Assembly: GCA_964618405.1 (NCBI GenBank)
Contig: CAZUAY010000216.1
Span: 1-6,625 of the forward strand
Direction of reading: 5' to 3'
Length of the DNA stretch: 6,625 nucleotides
Source: JBBQIY01 sp964618405
GTDB lineage: Bacteria > Verrucomicrobiota > Kiritimatiellia > RFP12 > UBA3636
Part shown: positions 1 through 6,285 of the stretch, piece after piece
Layout of the letters: every line of letters begins with the position of its first letter
How positions within the stretch are numbered: the stretch's first letter is position 1
Position numbers and translations under genes: made by a program
Notes under the pieces: generated by a model
What the model was told of the DNA's origin: nothing
Databases searched by the model: none
The model's input: the letters and a program-made list of their open reading frames with translations, nothing else

Positions 1-202
1 CGGCGTATGTCTTCGGCTTGCAAACCCATCGCCTATGCGAGTCAACGGAACGGGGGATGCGCCCAAGACTCGACAGCCGTGCGGTTTTGCCTTGTACCGA
101 AACTCGTTATGAAGTAATTTAGTCGGCCTCAGGCCTGACCTCCAAATGAGTCGGCTTGGTTAAGCGCCTTTTTAAATCCAACTCCCACAAGCGAGGTCTA
201 TT
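1..202. other. Left-edge non-coding or unresolved stretch
   Basis: I can support no gene here. All three plus-strand frames are open from the window edge to about 108-120. None gives a recognisable protein, so the tail of a gene entering from the left cannot be excluded. On the minus strand an ATG at 29-27 opens a frame that runs off the left edge, but its ribosome binding site is poor. The stretch contains a 10-bp perfect palindrome at 129-138 (TCAGGCCTGA). A 7-bp direct repeat, AGTCGGC, lies at 121-127 and 149-155. A weak promoter-like pair for the downstream gene is TTGCCT at 87-92 and TATGAA at 108-113, but the 15-bp spacing is short and I place little weight on it. Confidence 0.4.
191..196 (+). 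promoter_or_regulatory. Ribosome binding site deciding a TTG start
   Basis: GCGAGG lies six bases before the TTG at 203-205. It supports TTG as the true start of the mutarotase, because the frame is closed at 173-175 and contains no ATG or GTG between that stop and the TTG. Confidence 0.55.
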
Positions 203-1117
203 TTGAAAACTTCCGATATTGCCCATCTCAATCAACGTTTCGGCATTTCTGGACAAGCCACAATCCTCGAGGGAGCGGGTGGATTGCCGATACTCACCAT
301 CACCAATTCTCATGGAACGGTCGAGCTCACGCCGTATGGCGGACACATTTTGTCCTACCAACCTGCAGGCCAAGCTCCGGTTCTATTCCTCAGCCAAGCT
401 TCAAACTACACTGCTGGGAAAGCCATTCGCGGGGGTATTCCCGTCTGCTGGCCCTGGTTCGGTTCGCATCCTAACGACTCCGCGATGCCGGGACACGGAT
501 TTGCGCGTTTGTTGTTCTGGAACGTAGAGGCCGTGAGTCCCAGTGCCAATGAAACGGAAGTCTTGCTGAGCCTGCGTGACGACGAACGTACACGGCAATA
601 CTGGCCTCATGCTTTTGAGCTAACGTTGCGCATCGTGTTGGGAGCCCAACTCCGTGTTGAGCTCACCTCGCGCAATACTGGAACGGAAGCGTTCGTTCTC
701 TCGCAAGCACTTCATACGTACTTCAGCGTAGCGGACATCGAGCACGTTACGATCACGGGACTTGAGTCCACCCCCTTTATTGATACGCTGACGCATTTAA
801 CTGAAGCTCCTGAAGGGAAGCCGATCGCCATTCGCAGCGAGGTCGATCGTGTTTACGATAACACAAGCGCCGACTGCCTTATCCGCGACGCAGAACTCCA
901 GCGTGAGATTCGCGTAGCGAAAGAAGGCAGTCGCTCCACCGTAATCTGGAACCCCTGGATCGATAAATCAAAACGCATGCCCGACTTCGGAGATAAAGAA
1001 TTTCACGAAATGCTGTGCATAGAAGCCACCAACATCGGTGGCGATGTCATCACCCTGCCACCCGGAAGCACCCACACCCTAGCGCAGATTCTATCCGTGC
1101 GTCAGCTTGCCGAGTAG
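203..1117 (+). CDS. D-hexose-6-phosphate mutarotase, YeaD-type aldose 1-epimerase family
   Basis: This 304-residue cytoplasmic enzyme belongs to the galactose-mutarotase-like fold and probably interconverts alpha and beta anomers of glucose-6-phosphate or a related hexose-6-phosphate. Visible family motifs, in order, are GGIPVCWPWFG (residues 77-87), PGHGFAR (96-102), ALHTYF (169-174, holding the expected catalytic His171), DRVY (215-218), WNPW (249-252) and CIEATN (272-277, holding the expected catalytic Glu274). The length is normal for YeaD homologues. The start is TTG: an in-frame TAA at 173-175 leaves no ATG or GTG upstream, and GCGAGG at 191-196 is a reasonable ribosome binding site six bases before the TTG. 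It is the only plus-strand gene, convergent with the porin gene. Substrate preference is inferred from the family. A general aldose 1-epimerase is the alternative, but the GGIP-WPWFG and PGHGFAR signatures favour the hexose-6-phosphate branch. Confidence 0.92.
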   Translation: MKTSDIAHLNQRFGISGQATILEGAGGLPILTITNSHGTVELTPYGGHILSYQPAGQAPVLFLSQASNYTAGKAIRGGIPVCWPWFGSHPNDSAMPGHGFARLLFWNVEAVSPSANETEVLLSLRDDERTRQYWPHAFELTLRIVLGAQLRVELTSRNTGTEAFVLSQALHTYFSVADIEHVTITGLESTPFIDTLTHLTEAPEGKPIAIRSEVDRVYDNTSADCLIRDAELQREIRVAKEGSRSTVIWNPWIDKSKRMPDFGDKEFHEMLCIEATNIGGDVITLPPGSTHTLAQILSVRQLAE

Positions 1118-1143
1118 AGTTTAGCGACCTTCCTAAGCGTACG

Positions 1144-1183
1144 CGTAATCGTAATCTCTCGGATAGAATGGATTACGATTACG
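1144..1183. terminator. Perfect 13-bp inverted repeat between convergent genes, probable bidirectional terminator
   Basis: The arms CGTAATCGTAATC (1144-1156) and GATTACGATTACG (1171-1183) are perfectly complementary around a 14-base spacer. Each arm is itself a tandem doubling of GTAATC. The hairpin sits in the 106-bp gap between the stop of the mutarotase (1117) and the stop of the porin (1224), where a shared terminator is expected. No T-tract follows it in either direction: ATCAAAAC follows on the plus strand and GCGTACGC on the minus strand. It is therefore not a canonical intrinsic terminator. It could act as a pause site, as a 3'-end stabiliser for both mRNAs, or as a protein-binding palindrome. 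Confidence 0.6.
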
Positions 1184-1223
1184 ATCAAAACAGCGCACTG
1201 GAGGGCGAGACTGTGGCGAACCG

Positions 1224-2609
1224 CTAAAACTTAGCAATCAGCTCGAGACGAATCGACGTGGCACGGTCTTCAGTCGTGACAAAGTAATCGCCGTACTCAA
1301 AAACGTCGCCCGAGATAAGCCCGTTAAAGCTAACTCCCGCCACGGTCGGCACGGGAAATTTGTAGACGGCACGTGTATACAAGCCTCGGTAATGATCGGT
1401 AGCGCCGTAATCTTTCTCGATGGCATACATCGGCCCCGTCTCTAAACTCACCGTATGGCCTGGGGCAGGCTTAACGCTCAGCTCAGCACTGAGGTGAAGC
1501 AAATTGGACCAGCGACCGACGTCATACATAAAGATCGGAATGTCGCCAGCCGGCGGCAGACGACCGAAGACCGGATTCCAGCCCGTATCCGTGCTGCCGT
1601 CCGTTGTCGAATAATAACTATCCTTGTCGCCACTCATGTAAAGTGCGCCAAGGCGAAGGCTTGGCGTCCATTTAACCTCTGCCGCCTTCGCGGTCAACCC
1701 ACCAAAGGCCATACCCGCGCTGATGTCACGACAGTCAAACCCGTCTGCTGAATCGACGCTGCCAAACTGATAAGCGGCCTCCAATTCGCCAGAAAGCCAG
1801 TCATTGAAGCTCGGAACCATCCGGAAGCCAACCGTATGGAAGTCGCGACCGGGGAAACGTTCTTCTCCACCATGGAAACTGGTTTCTTTCTTCCAGATCC
1901 AGTAAAGATCGTAGGGAAGGTTCTCAATTTCTCTGATTTCAGCATAAGCGCCAAGCATCCCCTCGTCCATCTTCGAGTACGGGTCGCCTCTTCGCATGAA
2001 GGTCAAATCGTAAACGCCCGTTGCGGGATTACCCACGGTCATATCATCGCGATAATGATTCCACGTGCCCATGAAATCAACAGAGCTCTTCAGAGCGAAA
2101 TGATAGGTCAAAACAGCACCATTGAAGTAGAGGGTTCTCGACCCGTCTGCCGCCGTTCCGTCGCCGAGCACACGCCACGCTCCTTTCATGATCTCAAACC
2201 GACCGGCCTTCAGCTCCCAGACGTCGTTCTTATAGCGAGCATAGAGGTTGTCCACAAAAAGTTCGTCTGGGAACTTATTGCGCCTACGGTTCACTTCCGA
2301 ATTCCGATAGCTCCGGAACTCATTGCCGATACGCACACGCAACAGCAAGCTATCGTCGAAATCGGCTTCACCCCAGATCCGTGTTCGGAAGCGCAAGTAC
2401 TCCTCGTAGGCCGTTCCCGGTACATTGCCCCCGCCTTTCGGCCAGTTGTCCATGTACTCATACCGCGTACGGTTGTCGCCGCCAAAGCTCAAGATCGCTT
2501 TCTCTGGCTGTTCGATTTCGACTTGCGGTTCACTTTTGACTTCTTGCCCTGAAGCGCATTGCGCGACAAGACACACTGCCACACCTATTGTCCCGAGGAT
2601 CTGTTTCAT
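1224..2609 (-). CDS. Outer-membrane beta-barrel porin, alginate-export family-like
   Basis: This 461-residue protein is predicted to be exported and to form an outer-membrane barrel. Residues 1-21 are a signal peptide: Lys2, then a hydrophobic core, ending in A-S-G before Gln22, which fits signal peptidase I. The rest alternates polar and aromatic residues in beta-strand fashion, and the protein ends in a terminal Phe (LIAKF), typical of barrels handled by the BAM complex. The region around residues 70-175 has the layout of the alginate-export family: a strand with LRFRTRIWGEADF, then DNLYARYKNDVWELKAGRFE, then the W-R-V-L-G-D-G segment and FNGAVLTYHF. Cys13 and Cys18 in the signal peptide do not form a lipobox. 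The ATG at 2609 has a GGAG 13 bases upstream, a longer gap than usual. The gene is probably transcribed separately from the yhcH run, since a terminator-like hairpin lies between them. Substrate is unknown; the family name does not establish alginate transport here. Confidence 0.8.
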   Translation of the reverse strand: MKQILGTIGVAVCLVAQCASGQEVKSEPQVEIEQPEKAILSFGGDNRTRYEYMDNWPKGGGNVPGTAYEEYLRFRTRIWGEADFDDSLLLRVRIGNEFRSYRNSEVNRRRNKFPDELFVDNLYARYKNDVWELKAGRFEIMKGAWRVLGDGTAADGSRTLYFNGAVLTYHFALKSSVDFMGTWNHYRDDMTVGNPATGVYDLTFMRRGDPYSKMDEGMLGAYAEIREIENLPYDLYWIWKKETSFHGGEERFPGRDFHTVGFRMVPSFNDWLSGELEAAYQFGSVDSADGFDCRDISAGMAFGGLTAKAAEVKWTPSLRLGALYMSGDKDSYYSTTDGSTDTGWNPVFGRLPPAGDIPIFMYDVGRWSNLLHLSAELSVKPAPGHTVSLETGPMYAIEKDYGATDHYRGLYTRAVYKFPVPTVAGVSFNGLISGDVFEYGDYFVTTEDRATSIRLELIAKF

Positions 2610-2853
2610 ACGATCGAAATTTCTCCATGTTATTGCTCACGAGTCTTATCAAGCTGGATCTCAGCTGACAGACGGAAAGACTAACAAAAAAAACCGACCA
2701 ATTCATTACTAAATTTCGGTTAATGTTTAATCAGGCGTTTGACCTCCCGTCGTTTTGGGGATACGCCACAGCAGCGCAAATGCCTGTAGCCATTGGTGAC
2801 CGAAATGAACGGTGAGGGTACCGGCGGTGAGGCATACGATTTTTTCGCGGTGC
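2610..2853. other. Intergenic region between porin and yhcH
   Basis: These 244 bases contain no open frame I would call. Apart from the terminator-like hairpin (2686-2721), they hold the 8-bp palindrome TCAGCTGA at 2661-2668. The palindrome overlaps a small hairpin, AGCTG/CAGCT (2652-2656 and 2662-2666), in the probable 5' region of the porin transcript. An 8-bp direct repeat, CGGTGAGG, lies at 2810-2817 and 2825-2832. The porin promoter should lie between about 2690 and 2630 on the minus strand. I could not identify a convincing -35/-10 pair there. Confidence 0.45.
2686..2721 (-). terminator. Intrinsic terminator-like hairpin downstream of yhcH
   Basis: In the leftward transcript, AACCGA (2721-2716) pairs with TCGGTT (2697-2692). 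A second AATT/AATT pairing (2715-2712 with 2703-2700) lies inside it, separated by a two-base bulge and closing an eight-base loop. Eight consecutive A residues on the plus strand (2686-2693) give a U8 tract overlapping the 3' arm. The stem is AT-rich and short, so efficiency may be modest. Its place, about 130 bases after the yhcH stop and about 75 before the porin start, suits the end of the operon. Confidence 0.5.
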
Positions 2854-3306
2854 TTAGAGCGCAACTTTCATGACGATTTTATGGATGGGTGTACTGGAGG
2901 TGGAAGCGTCTGCTCCTGGTACATGCGCCTCATGCGGCCAGATGATCATGAAGTCTCCAGGGTTCATGGTGACGTCATAACCCTTGCCTTCGAAGAAACC
3001 AACGTCTTTCGTTTCGTCAAAGGGTACTGAAACGGTCATCTGATCGAGATTTTCGATGTGGATCTTTTCTGAGCCGGAAATGATGTACTGGATGTCGATG
3101 TACTTCTTATGCGCTTCGAAATTTTTGGAGTTGAAAGGACGCGTGTTGTAGTGTTGGATTAACCCTACAAGCTTATCGCCCTCCAATTGGAAGCGTCCGT
3201 CTTGAGCATCGGGCTTGGCATTTTCTGCAATCCAACGAAATGCACCCTTGAAACGTGGGTGGACTGAATCGTAAAGTGATGCATTGGCGAGTGTGTCTTT
3301 GATCAT
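2854..3306 (-). CDS. YhcH/YjgK/YiaL family cupin, probable sugar anomerase-like protein
   Basis: This 150-residue cytoplasmic protein is full length for the YhcH/YjgK/YiaL (DUF386) family of cupin-fold metalloproteins. The family includes E. coli NanQ (YhcH, a sialic-acid anomerase), YiaL, TabA and EbgC. Diagnostic segments are FEAHKKYIDIQYIISG (residues 63-78), with His66 and Asp71, then a Gly/Asp turn leading to WPHEAHVPG (123-131), with His125, Glu126 and His128, and the closing HKIVMKV (142-148). His66 and His128 match the positions where the family places its metal ligands. The start is an ATG preceded by AAGGAA, a strong ribosome binding site that overlaps the panC stop codon 11 bases upstream, so translation is probably coupled. 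No nan, xylose or beta-galactosidase genes lie in view, so the substrate is open. Family membership is firm; the biochemical role is inference. Confidence 0.9.
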   Translation of the reverse strand: MIKDTLANASLYDSVHPRFKGAFRWIAENAKPDAQDGRFQLEGDKLVGLIQHYNTRPFNSKNFEAHKKYIDIQYIISGSEKIHIENLDQMTVSVPFDETKDVGFFEGKGYDVTMNPGDFMIIWPHEAHVPGADASTSSTPIHKIVMKVAL

Positions 3307-3320
3307 GGGAATTTTCCTTA
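3307..3320 (-). promoter_or_regulatory. panC stop fused to yhcH ribosome binding site
   Basis: On the minus strand the panC TAA (3320-3318) forms the first bases of TAAGGAAAATTCCC, immediately followed by the yhcH ATG. The AAGGAA Shine-Dalgarno element thus overlaps the stop codon, a layout that favours translational coupling or ribosome reinitiation from panC into yhcH. Confidence 0.7.
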
Positions 3321-4160
3321 ATTGAGTACTGTGTTGTCGATGAGTCGCGTCTTGCCGATTTTTACGGCGAGTGCGATCAATGTGTTAGCGCGAAGCTGGG
3401 AGGTCGATTGAAGCGAATCGGCGTCTACGGCGACGATGTAGTCGATTTCTGCCCCTTGCGTTTCCCCGATTCGTGAGCGCATTTGCGCGAGTAGCGTGTT
3501 TGTGTCAAGGTCACCACGCTGCCACGCGGCCTCGGCGAAATCGAGAGCACGCCGGAGACAGAGCGCATCTTGTCTTTCGATTGGCGAAAGGTAGGTGTTG
3601 CGTGAACTCATGGCGAGTCCATCCTGTTCGCGGATGATGGGCCCAGGGATAATTTCGATCGGCATGTCGAGATCACGAACCATACGGCGGATGATAGCGA
3701 GTTGTTGGGCATCCTTCATTCCGAATACAGCGACATCGGCTTGCGTGATGTTGAAGAGTTTGTTGACGATGGTTAGCACCCCTTGAAAGTGAGTGGGGCG
3801 TGAGCGTCCGCACATCGTCTTCGAAAGCGTTGATTCCTCAAGCGAGACGCTTGAGTCGGGGTTGTATAGTTCTTCGGGGCAGGGCAAGAAGACCATGTCC
3901 GCACCTTCGGTACTGCACATGGCCAGATCGCGAACTTCGCTGCGCGGGTAGGTGGTGAAGTCTTCACCTGCGGCGAACTGTGTCGGATTGACGAAGATCG
4001 AGACGATCACACGGTCTGCATGTTGCTTCGCGGCACGAATCAGCGACAGGTGTCCTTCGTGCAGAAATCCCATCGTGGGCACGAGGGCGACTTTTAAATT
4101 TTCGTCATGCCAGCATTTGACTTGAGCGGAGACCTCGGCTTTGGTTTTAAAGACTTTCAT
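3318..4160 (-). CDS. panC: Pantothenate synthetase (pantoate--beta-alanine ligase)
   Basis: This cytoplasmic enzyme joins pantoate and beta-alanine using ATP, through a pantoyl-adenylate intermediate, in the last step of pantothenate synthesis before CoA. It has 280 residues, the usual length. Clear motifs are PTMGFLHEGH (28-37, with the HIGH-type His34 and His37), VSIFVNPTQF (53-62, pantoate-binding Gln61), CGRSRPTHFQGV (117-128), the FGxKDxQQL block (146-154) and MSSRN (184-188, the KMSKS equivalent). The FGxKD block reads FGMKDAQQL rather than the more familiar FGEKDYQQL. An in-frame TAG at 4167-4169 fixes the ATG at 4160 as the start. No Shine-Dalgarno sequence is visible before it. The gene lies 72 bases after ispH and its stop TAA runs into the yhcH ribosome binding site. 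No panB or panD is present in the window. Confidence 0.97.
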   Translation of the reverse strand: MKVFKTKAEVSAQVKCWHDENLKVALVPTMGFLHEGHLSLIRAAKQHADRVIVSIFVNPTQFAAGEDFTTYPRSEVRDLAMCSTEGADMVFLPCPEELYNPDSSVSLEESTLSKTMCGRSRPTHFQGVLTIVNKLFNITQADVAVFGMKDAQQLAIIRRMVRDLDMPIEIIPGPIIREQDGLAMSSRNTYLSPIERQDALCLRRALDFAEAAWQRGDLDTNTLLAQMRSRIGETQGAEIDYIVAVDADSLQSTSQLRANTLIALAVKIGKTRLIDNTVLN

Positions 4161-4232
4161 GACAAGCTAAGCATTACGGGTTCAAAAAGAGGATGATCTG
4201 ACCCATCCGACCGATCTATCTGATCTGATTTG
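4161..4232 (-). other. ispH-panC spacer with short direct repeats
   Basis: The 72-base gap contains two copies of the 8-mer TGATCTGA (4194-4201 and 4221-4228) within a GATC-rich stretch. I found no stable hairpin with a T-tract and no recognisable promoter, so read-through from ispH into panC is the simplest view. The panC start has no clear ribosome binding site in this gap. Confidence 0.4.
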
Positions 4233-5069
4233 CTAAAATGATTTTAAACGCTCGGTAACTTTTTCGATTATAAAATCGGGCGTTGAGGCTCCTGCGGTGA
4301 CGCCTACGTTGGTGAAGGGAGCGAAGTCGGTGGGTGAGAGTTCTTCGGCGGAATCAACCACGAACGTTGGGCGAAGCGTGGAAGCGATTTGTGCGAGACG
4401 CTGGGTGTTCGCGCTGGCGGGGGAGCCCACGACAACGAAGACTTCACAGGTAGCGGCTAGGATTTCGAGTTCTGCCTGACGGTTGCGGGTCGCGTTGCAG
4501 ATGGTGTTCACGATTGTCGCATCAGGGAATTTCCGAAGCACGGCCTCTGCAGTTTCGGCAAAGGTTTTCTCTGACTGTGTCGATTGCGAAACGAGACAGA
4601 CATTCTGGAGGTCGTTTGGAAGTTTGTCCACATCGCGTGGCGAGGTCACGACGCAGCCACGTGGCCCAGCATAGCCGAGGAGACCGATGACTTCGGCGTG
4701 ACCGGGGTCGCCAAGAACGAGGACGGTTTGTCCTTTCTTCGTGTTTTCTTGAATGACACGTTGAATTTTAGCAACGTCGGGGCATGTGGCATCGACAAGC
4801 TTTAGCGAGAGAGACTCAAGTGCTGTGCGCCGCTCAGGTGGGATGCCATGTGCCCGAACGATCAGCGTGGCGTCTGAAGGCAGGGAAGACGGCTGTGAGG
4901 TTTCTTTGACGCCAGAATCTTCTAACCGCTGCATCATGTGGCTGTTATGGATGAGCGGCCCATCGGTAAAAACTGCGGTACCGGAGGACTCTGCTGTCTT
5001 ACGGGCGGCTTCCACGGCTCTTCGAACGCCCCAGCAGAAGCCGGCCGATTTGGCGACAATCACATTCAT
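4233..5069 (-). CDS. ispH: 4-hydroxy-3-methylbut-2-enyl diphosphate reductase (IspH/LytB)
   Basis: This cytoplasmic iron-sulfur enzyme carries out the last step of the MEP isoprenoid pathway, reducing HMBPP to IPP and DMAPP. It has 278 residues, slightly shorter than the E. coli protein. The three cysteine ligands of the 4Fe-4S cluster are visible: Cys12 in GFCWGVRRA, Cys96 in DATCPDV and Cys191 in NTICNATRNRQ. Other active-site segments are GPLIHN (37-42, His41), VRAHGIPP (71-78, His74), GHAEVIG (123-129, His124 and Glu126), SQST (161-164), GSPASANTQRL (215-225) and TAGASTPDFII (258-268). The GHAEV segment replaces the commoner GHPEV. Its ATG overlaps the stop codon of the SH3 gene as ATGA, and no Shine-Dalgarno sequence lies in the preceding 20 bases, so translation probably depends on coupling to the SH3 gene. 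Confidence 0.97.
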   Translation of the reverse strand: MNVIVAKSAGFCWGVRRAVEAARKTAESSGTAVFTDGPLIHNSHMMQRLEDSGVKETSQPSSLPSDATLIVRAHGIPPERRTALESLSLKLVDATCPDVAKIQRVIQENTKKGQTVLVLGDPGHAEVIGLLGYAGPRGCVVTSPRDVDKLPNDLQNVCLVSQSTQSEKTFAETAEAVLRKFPDATIVNTICNATRNRQAELEILAATCEVFVVVGSPASANTQRLAQIASTLRPTFVVDSAEELSPTDFAPFTNVGVTAGASTPDFIIEKVTERLKSF

Positions 5070-6178
5070 AGTTGCTGATGGCGGAGGATGTTTTGTGCGT
5101 AGACGGTTGGGAGGCTCGCACCTTCGAACCAGTAGACGGTTCCCTCGATCGTAAAGAATCCGCCCTTGAGGGAATCAAGCTGCCGGCTATTGCCGAGAAC
5201 ATAGCAGATCGTTCTGGGCTTGTTATCTGGGGTGAACGATACCAGTCGGTATTGCGTAGGGTGAACTCCACTGGGCGCGAGAGCCAGGGTGCCCGCGTAG
5301 GAGCCAGAAAGCGTTTGTTGTCGATCTTTACGAAGGCGTGAAGCAGGAATTGCGGCGGGGCCAACGGCATCCTCGGTGGTCTTGGTACCGAAGAGTGTGC
5401 GCGAGGCAGGTTTGCTCGTTCGGTTGACCTGGTTGATTGGACTGGGTGGGGTTACCGATGGCACTGCACGGCTACCTGTTTGAGATCCGGAGCTCACGGG
5501 ATCCGCCGATTGGACGAGGATTTGATCGACAATCGGTCTTGGGATCGCTGGCGGCTGGCTAGGCGGAGTTTCGATAACGGGTTCTGCTTTTGCGGTCGTT
5601 GCTGGGGAAGGCTCTAAGGGTTTGAGAGGCACTCTTGTCACAATTGGCTCGATGGATTGAGGGGGAGGTACTGCCGGCAAGGACTCGGTGAGCTGGGGCT
5701 TCGGAGCTTCTTTCAACGATACGTATGCGTTCGTAACCCAGACGGCTGAAGTAGGAAAAGGCGCAATTTTCAGCCAGTCGCCAATCTTTCCGCGTTGGGA
5801 GACGGTATCGCCTTTTTGGAGCTGGCCAACAACATTGAAGTTCAAGCCAGCGCCAGCACGCACTTGCGCATTGTTGACCGTGACCTTTCCATCCTTGACC
5901 AAGTTGGCGTAGATCCAAAAGTCAACGCTATCAGGAGGCGTAACCTTAACCCAGGGTTCTGCGATGTCACCCTGTAAAATCAACGTGTCCGTGCTGCAGA
6001 CTTGGCCCACGACTTCGGCATCAGCCTTAGCCGCTGCTCGAAGATTGACTCGATCGCCTTTGACTTCAAGGTATTGCACTGCACCTGAAGATAAGGTACA
6101 GATAAACAGCCATGTCAATACAAGGAGTCTAGCCGAATGGGTTGAGTTGTTGATGCCGTGAAAAAAGCGCTTCGTCAT
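5066..6178 (-). CDS. Secreted tandem bacterial SH3-domain protein with uncharacterised C-terminal domain
   Basis: This 370-residue protein is predicted to be exported. Residues 1-33 form a long signal peptide or signal anchor with a hydrophobic core at about 18-33 and a possible cleavage site after SGA. Two bacterial SH3 (SH3_3-type) domains follow, at about 36-95 and 97-155. Each carries the pattern of a VNLRA or AQVRA strand, a VVGQ turn and a closing W-V/I-x-N/A-x-Y/L segment (WIYANLV and WVTNAYV). A proline-rich, low-complexity linker spans about 157-255. A compact C-terminal region (about 288-370) has the pattern G-x-Y-x-G-x-L-x-L-A-P, then YRLVSF, CYVLGN, QLDSLKGG and VYWFEG, probably a small beta-barrel. 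Such SH3 domains often bind peptidoglycan or cell-wall peptides; no hydrolase domain is present. AGGAGG six bases before the ATG is a strong ribosome binding site. The gene overlaps ispH by four bases. I do not know its function. Confidence 0.8.
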   Translation of the reverse strand: MTKRFFHGINNSTHSARLLVLTWLFICTLSSGAVQYLEVKGDRVNLRAAAKADAEVVGQVCSTDTLILQGDIAEPWVKVTPPDSVDFWIYANLVKDGKVTVNNAQVRAGAGLNFNVVGQLQKGDTVSQRGKIGDWLKIAPFPTSAVWVTNAYVSLKEAPKPQLTESLPAVPPPQSIEPIVTRVPLKPLEPSPATTAKAEPVIETPPSQPPAIPRPIVDQILVQSADPVSSGSQTGSRAVPSVTPPSPINQVNRTSKPASRTLFGTKTTEDAVGPAAIPASRLRKDRQQTLSGSYAGTLALAPSGVHPTQYRLVSFTPDNKPRTICYVLGNSRQLDSLKGGFFTIEGTVYWFEGASLPTVYAQNILRHQQL

Positions 6179-6184
6179 CGTGTG

Positions 6185-6190
6185 CCTCCT
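6185..6190 (-). promoter_or_regulatory. Consensus Shine-Dalgarno site for the SH3 gene
   Basis: On the minus strand AGGAGG lies six bases before the ATG at 6178. It is the best ribosome binding site in the window and contrasts with the absence of one before ispH and panC. It supports the long-signal-peptide start of the SH3 protein over internal starts. Confidence 0.75.
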
Positions 6191-6207
6191 GCCGAGATCC
6201 GGTATAC

Positions 6208-6256
6208 AAAAACAGCACGCACCACCTAGAATGCCCGGGTGGCGATCCGATGGTGC
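6208..6256 (-). terminator. Possible weak attenuator or terminator between small basic protein and SH3 genes
   Basis: In the leftward transcript GCACCA (6256-6251) can pair with TGGTGC (6224-6219). An alternative pairing joins CCACC (6242-6238) with GGTGG (6226-6222). The two pairings are mutually exclusive because their 3' arms overlap. A run of five T (6212-6208) follows after six or more unpaired bases, further than is usual for an intrinsic terminator. It might partly separate the abundant small-protein transcript from the downstream genes, but the case is weak. Confidence 0.25.
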
Positions 6257-6285
6257 TTAACTTAATTTGCCCACGCCGGAGGATT

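Noticed and set aside
1..118. A possible structured RNA or gene tail at the left edge
   Set aside because: Three plus frames are open but none resembles a known protein end. I could not match the sequence to tmRNA, RNase P, SRP RNA or tRNA features, and the window cuts it off.
119..373. An 84-codon minus-strand frame overlapping the mutarotase start
   Set aside because: The protein is not recognisable, it overlaps well-supported mutarotase coding sequence, and no ribosome binding site stands out.
1836..2552. A 238-codon open frame on the plus strand, antisense to the porin
   Set aside because: It lies wholly within the porin gene, which has a signal peptide, barrel features and terminal Phe. 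The antisense product has no recognisable domain, and such long shadows arise from codon bias.
2547..2609. A lipoprotein signal at the porin N-terminus (Cys13 or Cys18)
   Set aside because: Neither cysteine is preceded by a proper lipobox (V-A-Q before Cys18 has Gln at -1), while A-S-G before Gln22 fits signal peptidase I.
5559..5918. A 119-codon minus-strand open frame inside the SH3 gene
   Set aside because: It is a second frame of the SH3-protein coding DNA across its second SH3 domain and proline-rich linker. The SH3 reading frame has domains, a signal peptide and a consensus ribosome binding site.
6179..6285. A separate promoter for the SH3 gene using TATACC near 6206-6201
   Set aside because: The -10-like hexamer has no matching -35 box at a suitable distance upstream.
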